From positions 1-64,000 of the forward strand of contig CAIVRH010000003.1 in assembly GCA_903908285.1 (NCBI GenBank): 64,000 bases of DNA, written 5' to 3'. The notes beneath the pieces were generated by a model. The model made no database searches. It worked only from the letters and a program-made list of their open reading frames with translations, and had not been told where the DNA came from. Within the stretch, counting starts at the first letter, position 1; each line of letters opens with the position of its first letter. This stretch comes from an uncultured candidate division Zixibacteria bacterium. Its GTDB lineage: Bacteria > Zixibacteria > MSB-5A5 > SM1-73. Positions 61,007-64,000 of the stretch are shown here, piece after piece. Position numbers and translations under genes: made by a program.

Positions 61007-64000
61007 TGGAGAAATTCATTAAGAAACGCTCAATCCTGGGTGGGTTTATCTTTCTTGGTCTTTTATTACTGATTTTCCTACCCATCCAAAGCCAGGCGAA
61101 AAAGGGGAGCCTGGGAGTTTCCCCACCTCTGGCAAAGCCAGCTCAGACTGCCCATTTCGGGGCCGCTTATTTCCGGCATGGTTTGGATATAAACGACTTC
61201 AGAGTCCCCATGACCAACTATGCGGTTTTCGGGCAATTTGTAGATCTGGGATCGGCCGGAGGAGAGTGGCCCAAAGGTTCAAACGAGTTTTATATATACG
61301 GCGCGGGCATCTGGGTGGGTGGAACTGTTGACAACCATTCTTTGCAAACTCTGGCTTTCAAAAACACGGGGAGCAATCGGGATGTTACTCTCTACAGAAC
61401 CATTACTGACCCCCGGGTGGTGATCGGATACAACCCCAGCGGAGGTGCAGAAGAGTTCTCTGGATTGACTGACATATTTATCAGCGATCATCCGGAAGAT
61501 TATGCCAATGCCGATTTCTGGCCCCTTCGGGATAGTCTGGAAAATCCGATCATCGTTGGCATTGAAGACAGCTATACCGAATATGACGATCAAGATGCAA
61601 CCAGATGGGATACCGGCAGCAACTCCAATGCGGGGAATGGTATAGACATTGCAAAATTTGGCTTGGGAGTGAAGGTCATTCAACACACATACTCCTGGAA
61701 CTATGAGAACAACAAGACCATCCACTTCTTCATCTTTGATGTCATAAACATCAGAGCAGACAAAGCACCGATTAGAAACTGCTTTTTGACCGTGATGTGT
61801 GATGCCGATGTGGGGCCAACCGCCAATGATGATCTGGTTGGTTTTGACTACGGAAGAAATTTGGGGTATGTTTACGATAGTGACTTCGCGGAGCAAGGCT
61901 TTGCCAGATTACCTGGCTTTTTAGCTTACAAATTTCTGGAAAGCCCGGTTGCCACCTATGATGTGGACTTAAACGGAGATGACCAGATCAATGATGATTC
62001 CATCTTAATTAATGACGTCTGGGTAAAGGACGTAAAAAAAGGTCAGAAATTGGGGTTGACCTCATTTAAGACCGCTAATCTGCAAACGGGTGACCCGGAT
62101 ACAGAGCCAGAGAAATTTCTAATTATGGCGGGCCACAACTACCCAGAGGGAGGAAATCAAGAATATGCTCCATTTGATTTAGGAACCGGAACCAGTGCGG
62201 TAGATCAAAGAATTTTCCAGAACACGGGACCATTTCTCTTGGCTCCCGTGGGAGAGACAGTGACGGACTACATCTGGGCTTGGGATCCAGACGGTGATAG
62301 TTTGAGAGTCGTTGACACTGTTACAGTAGTGGGCGATACAGTACGAGTGGTGGTGGCAGTGATGATGTCTCCGGATATCGTTCAACTACCCAAAATTGCG
62401 GATATAGCCCAATCAATCTACGACATTGGTTTCATTCTTCCCCGACCTCCGGAACATCCCGATGTCACCTTAGTTCCTGATGATAAGAAGGTTTTCATCA
62501 GCTGGGACAACGTAGCCGAAAACTCCATGGATCCATATTTCGACTTCACCAGCAAGCCTTCGAATCCCCTATATGATCCCAATTACATTCAAAAGGATTT
62601 CGAGGGCTACCGGCTTTACCGCAGCAGCACCGGTCTTCCCGGCACATATCAGCTTTTAGCTTCATGGGACAAATCCAGTGTCACCCCACGACATGTGGAT
62701 GTAAAGCAACTATCCGGTTCCACTTTCCAGGGAACGTTCAGTTACGATAAGGATAACACCGAGGATTACATTCTGGCTTATGGCGGAACATCGCTTTTCA
62801 CCGGGCACAAGTATTTAGTACAGGTGAAATCCGATACTTCATTTGTGGTCACCGATTTAACTTTAGGGGTAAGCATTCCCCCATCCGAGGAAGCAGATCA
62901 CTGGTATAACACCGGGGAACCGCCTTATGTGTTTGAGGTATTCTACATGGGCGTAGATGGCCTTTACAGTCGAAGTGACTCTGCCAACATAGCAAATGGA
63001 ACCTACGACAATTATTTTGATGAGTGCTATCTTTTAGTGGGTGGAATGGTGATCCATTTTGTCGGAGATGATCCCTCTTACATTCCCTCGCAAGATTTAA
63101 TATTTGAGATAACCGGACACTTGGAAGAGCCGGAGGGGAATAACGGACAACTGGCATACGCATATACGGATACCGGTCTGATTAATGGGATGAATTACTA
63201 CTACGACGTCATCGCTTACGATTTTCAACCTTTCGCATCTCCCCGTAGTTTGGAGAACGGAATAAAGGGGACAGCGGTAACTCCGCGTTCTAATGCTACA
63301 GGTATTTCTCCGGCCAAAGCTTTCGATGTCCAGCATACTTTGGGAATAAGCGATGGTTCTGTGACGGTAGAGGTGGCTGATCCATTATCGGTAACCGGAC
63401 ATGACTACCAGGTAGTGTTCGACGATACCTCGCACAGCTATACGGTCTGGAATCTCATCGATGTCACCGATGGAAAAACGGTTTTGAAGGATCAGACCAA
63501 CCAGTCGGGGAATGATGATTATCAGGTGGCGGGCGGCCTTTTAGTTAAGGTCATGGGACCTGCTTTTAACATCAAATCCATCGTCGAGGTTCATAATGCT
63601 TCCGGTCTGGTAGACCCACCGGATAATGTAGCTTATTCCTGGAATTCGACCCATGAATTCTATGTGAGCTCTGACCAAACCAACAATTTCACCCGAATGA
63701 ACTACAGAGGATTGATTGGAATTGATGACTGGGAAATCCGCTTCACCGCAACGGGAAGTGAATACTATGACTGGAATTACGATATTGGTGCAACCCCCAA
63801 ATGGCCCAATCGGTGTCCCTTTGAAGCTTGGAATATAGGTCCCGGAACTGTAGATAATACAACTGATGACAGAAGGATTCAGATAACTACGCTGGACGAT
63901 GACGGATCCGGAGATTGGAGTGCGGGCGACAGGATATATCTCTTTGAAACAGATTACGGTACTGAGCCCTTACCCGATATTGCCGTTTATACGTACCCCG
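61007..64000 (+). CDS. Large secreted protein following TonB receptor, 3'-truncated by window edge
   Basis: An ATG at 61007 with RBS AAAGGAG opens a frame of 998 codons still open at the window end. A signal peptide (IFLGLLLLIFLPIQSQA) is followed by a beta-rich region with GAGIWVGGTVDN, Ca-type loop DVDLNGDDQINDDS near nt 61960 and Fn3-like segments (VTLVPDDKKVFISWDNVAEN; LINGMNYYYDVIAYDFQPF). No catalytic motif is seen. Proteins of this type often end in a T9SS-like domain beyond this edge. It is probably co-transcribed with the receptor. Confidence 0.85.

Overview
The window looks like a chromosomal stretch from an uncultured Gram-negative bacterium of the FCB superphylum. Candidate division Zixibacteria or a close relative is my best guess. 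The reasons are the many secreted proteins ending in paired dockerin-type calcium-binding repeats (core GDVVYLINYLFK), others ending in a FlgD/T9SS-like beta-sandwich (core NYPNPFNP ... WDGKD ... SGIYFYR), a carboxypeptidase-regulatory TonB receptor, and outer-membrane biogenesis genes (OmpH/Skp, PpiD-like). TGA is an ordinary stop in several intact genes, so the code is standard. The taxonomic call is inference and was not tested against a database.

Layout. 1-12 kb: large secreted proteins (a partial vWA/dockerin protein, a 10-repeat FG-GAP protein, a tail-fibre-like protein, a dockerin + cohesin-like + sorting-domain protein). 12.1-15.8 kb: an ArsR-controlled cluster (palindromic operator, ArsR, ArsP-type permease, small thioredoxin, ArsF-like lipoprotein, thioredoxin lipoprotein, CcdA/ArsG-like membrane protein) that reads as a transmembrane thiol relay plus metalloid or organoarsenical efflux. 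16.1-18.7 kb: a PAS histidine kinase and a receiver-type regulator. 19-31.2 kb, minus strand: nuoABCDHIJKLMN, an 11-subunit complex I without the NADH module (nuoEFG), then a PpiD-like chaperone. 31.5-37.6 kb: OmpH, a cohesin-like secreted protein, small secreted proteins, LOG-like protein, acylphosphatase, apt, tRNA-Pro(CGG) and tRNA-Arg(CCT). 38-44.3 kb: three dockerin-bearing secreted proteins (a 13-repeat propeller-like protein broken by one in-frame TGA, a C25-type peptidase, a subtilase).

44.3-53.9 kb is an accessory island. It holds palindromic and tandem repeats, a G-quadruplex-prone run, a decayed Bro-N gene carrying two 25-bp palindromes, a DUF559 nuclease embedded in GGGGG/CCCCC repeat units, and a two-gene restriction-like system (PLD + SF2 helicase, and an Eco57I-type methylase broken by one in-frame TAA). 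54-64 kb returns to housekeeping and surface genes: transketolase, a class I aminotransferase, a TonB-dependent receptor preceded by a leader ORF, and a secreted partner protein running off the window.

Three themes recur. First, a surface proteome is built from dockerin, cohesin-like and FlgD/T9SS-like modules. Second, intergenic DNA carries short tandem repeats, mostly of 7-bp period. Third, strong Shine-Dalgarno sequences lead short ORFs or in-frame N-terminal extensions just upstream of secreted-protein genes.
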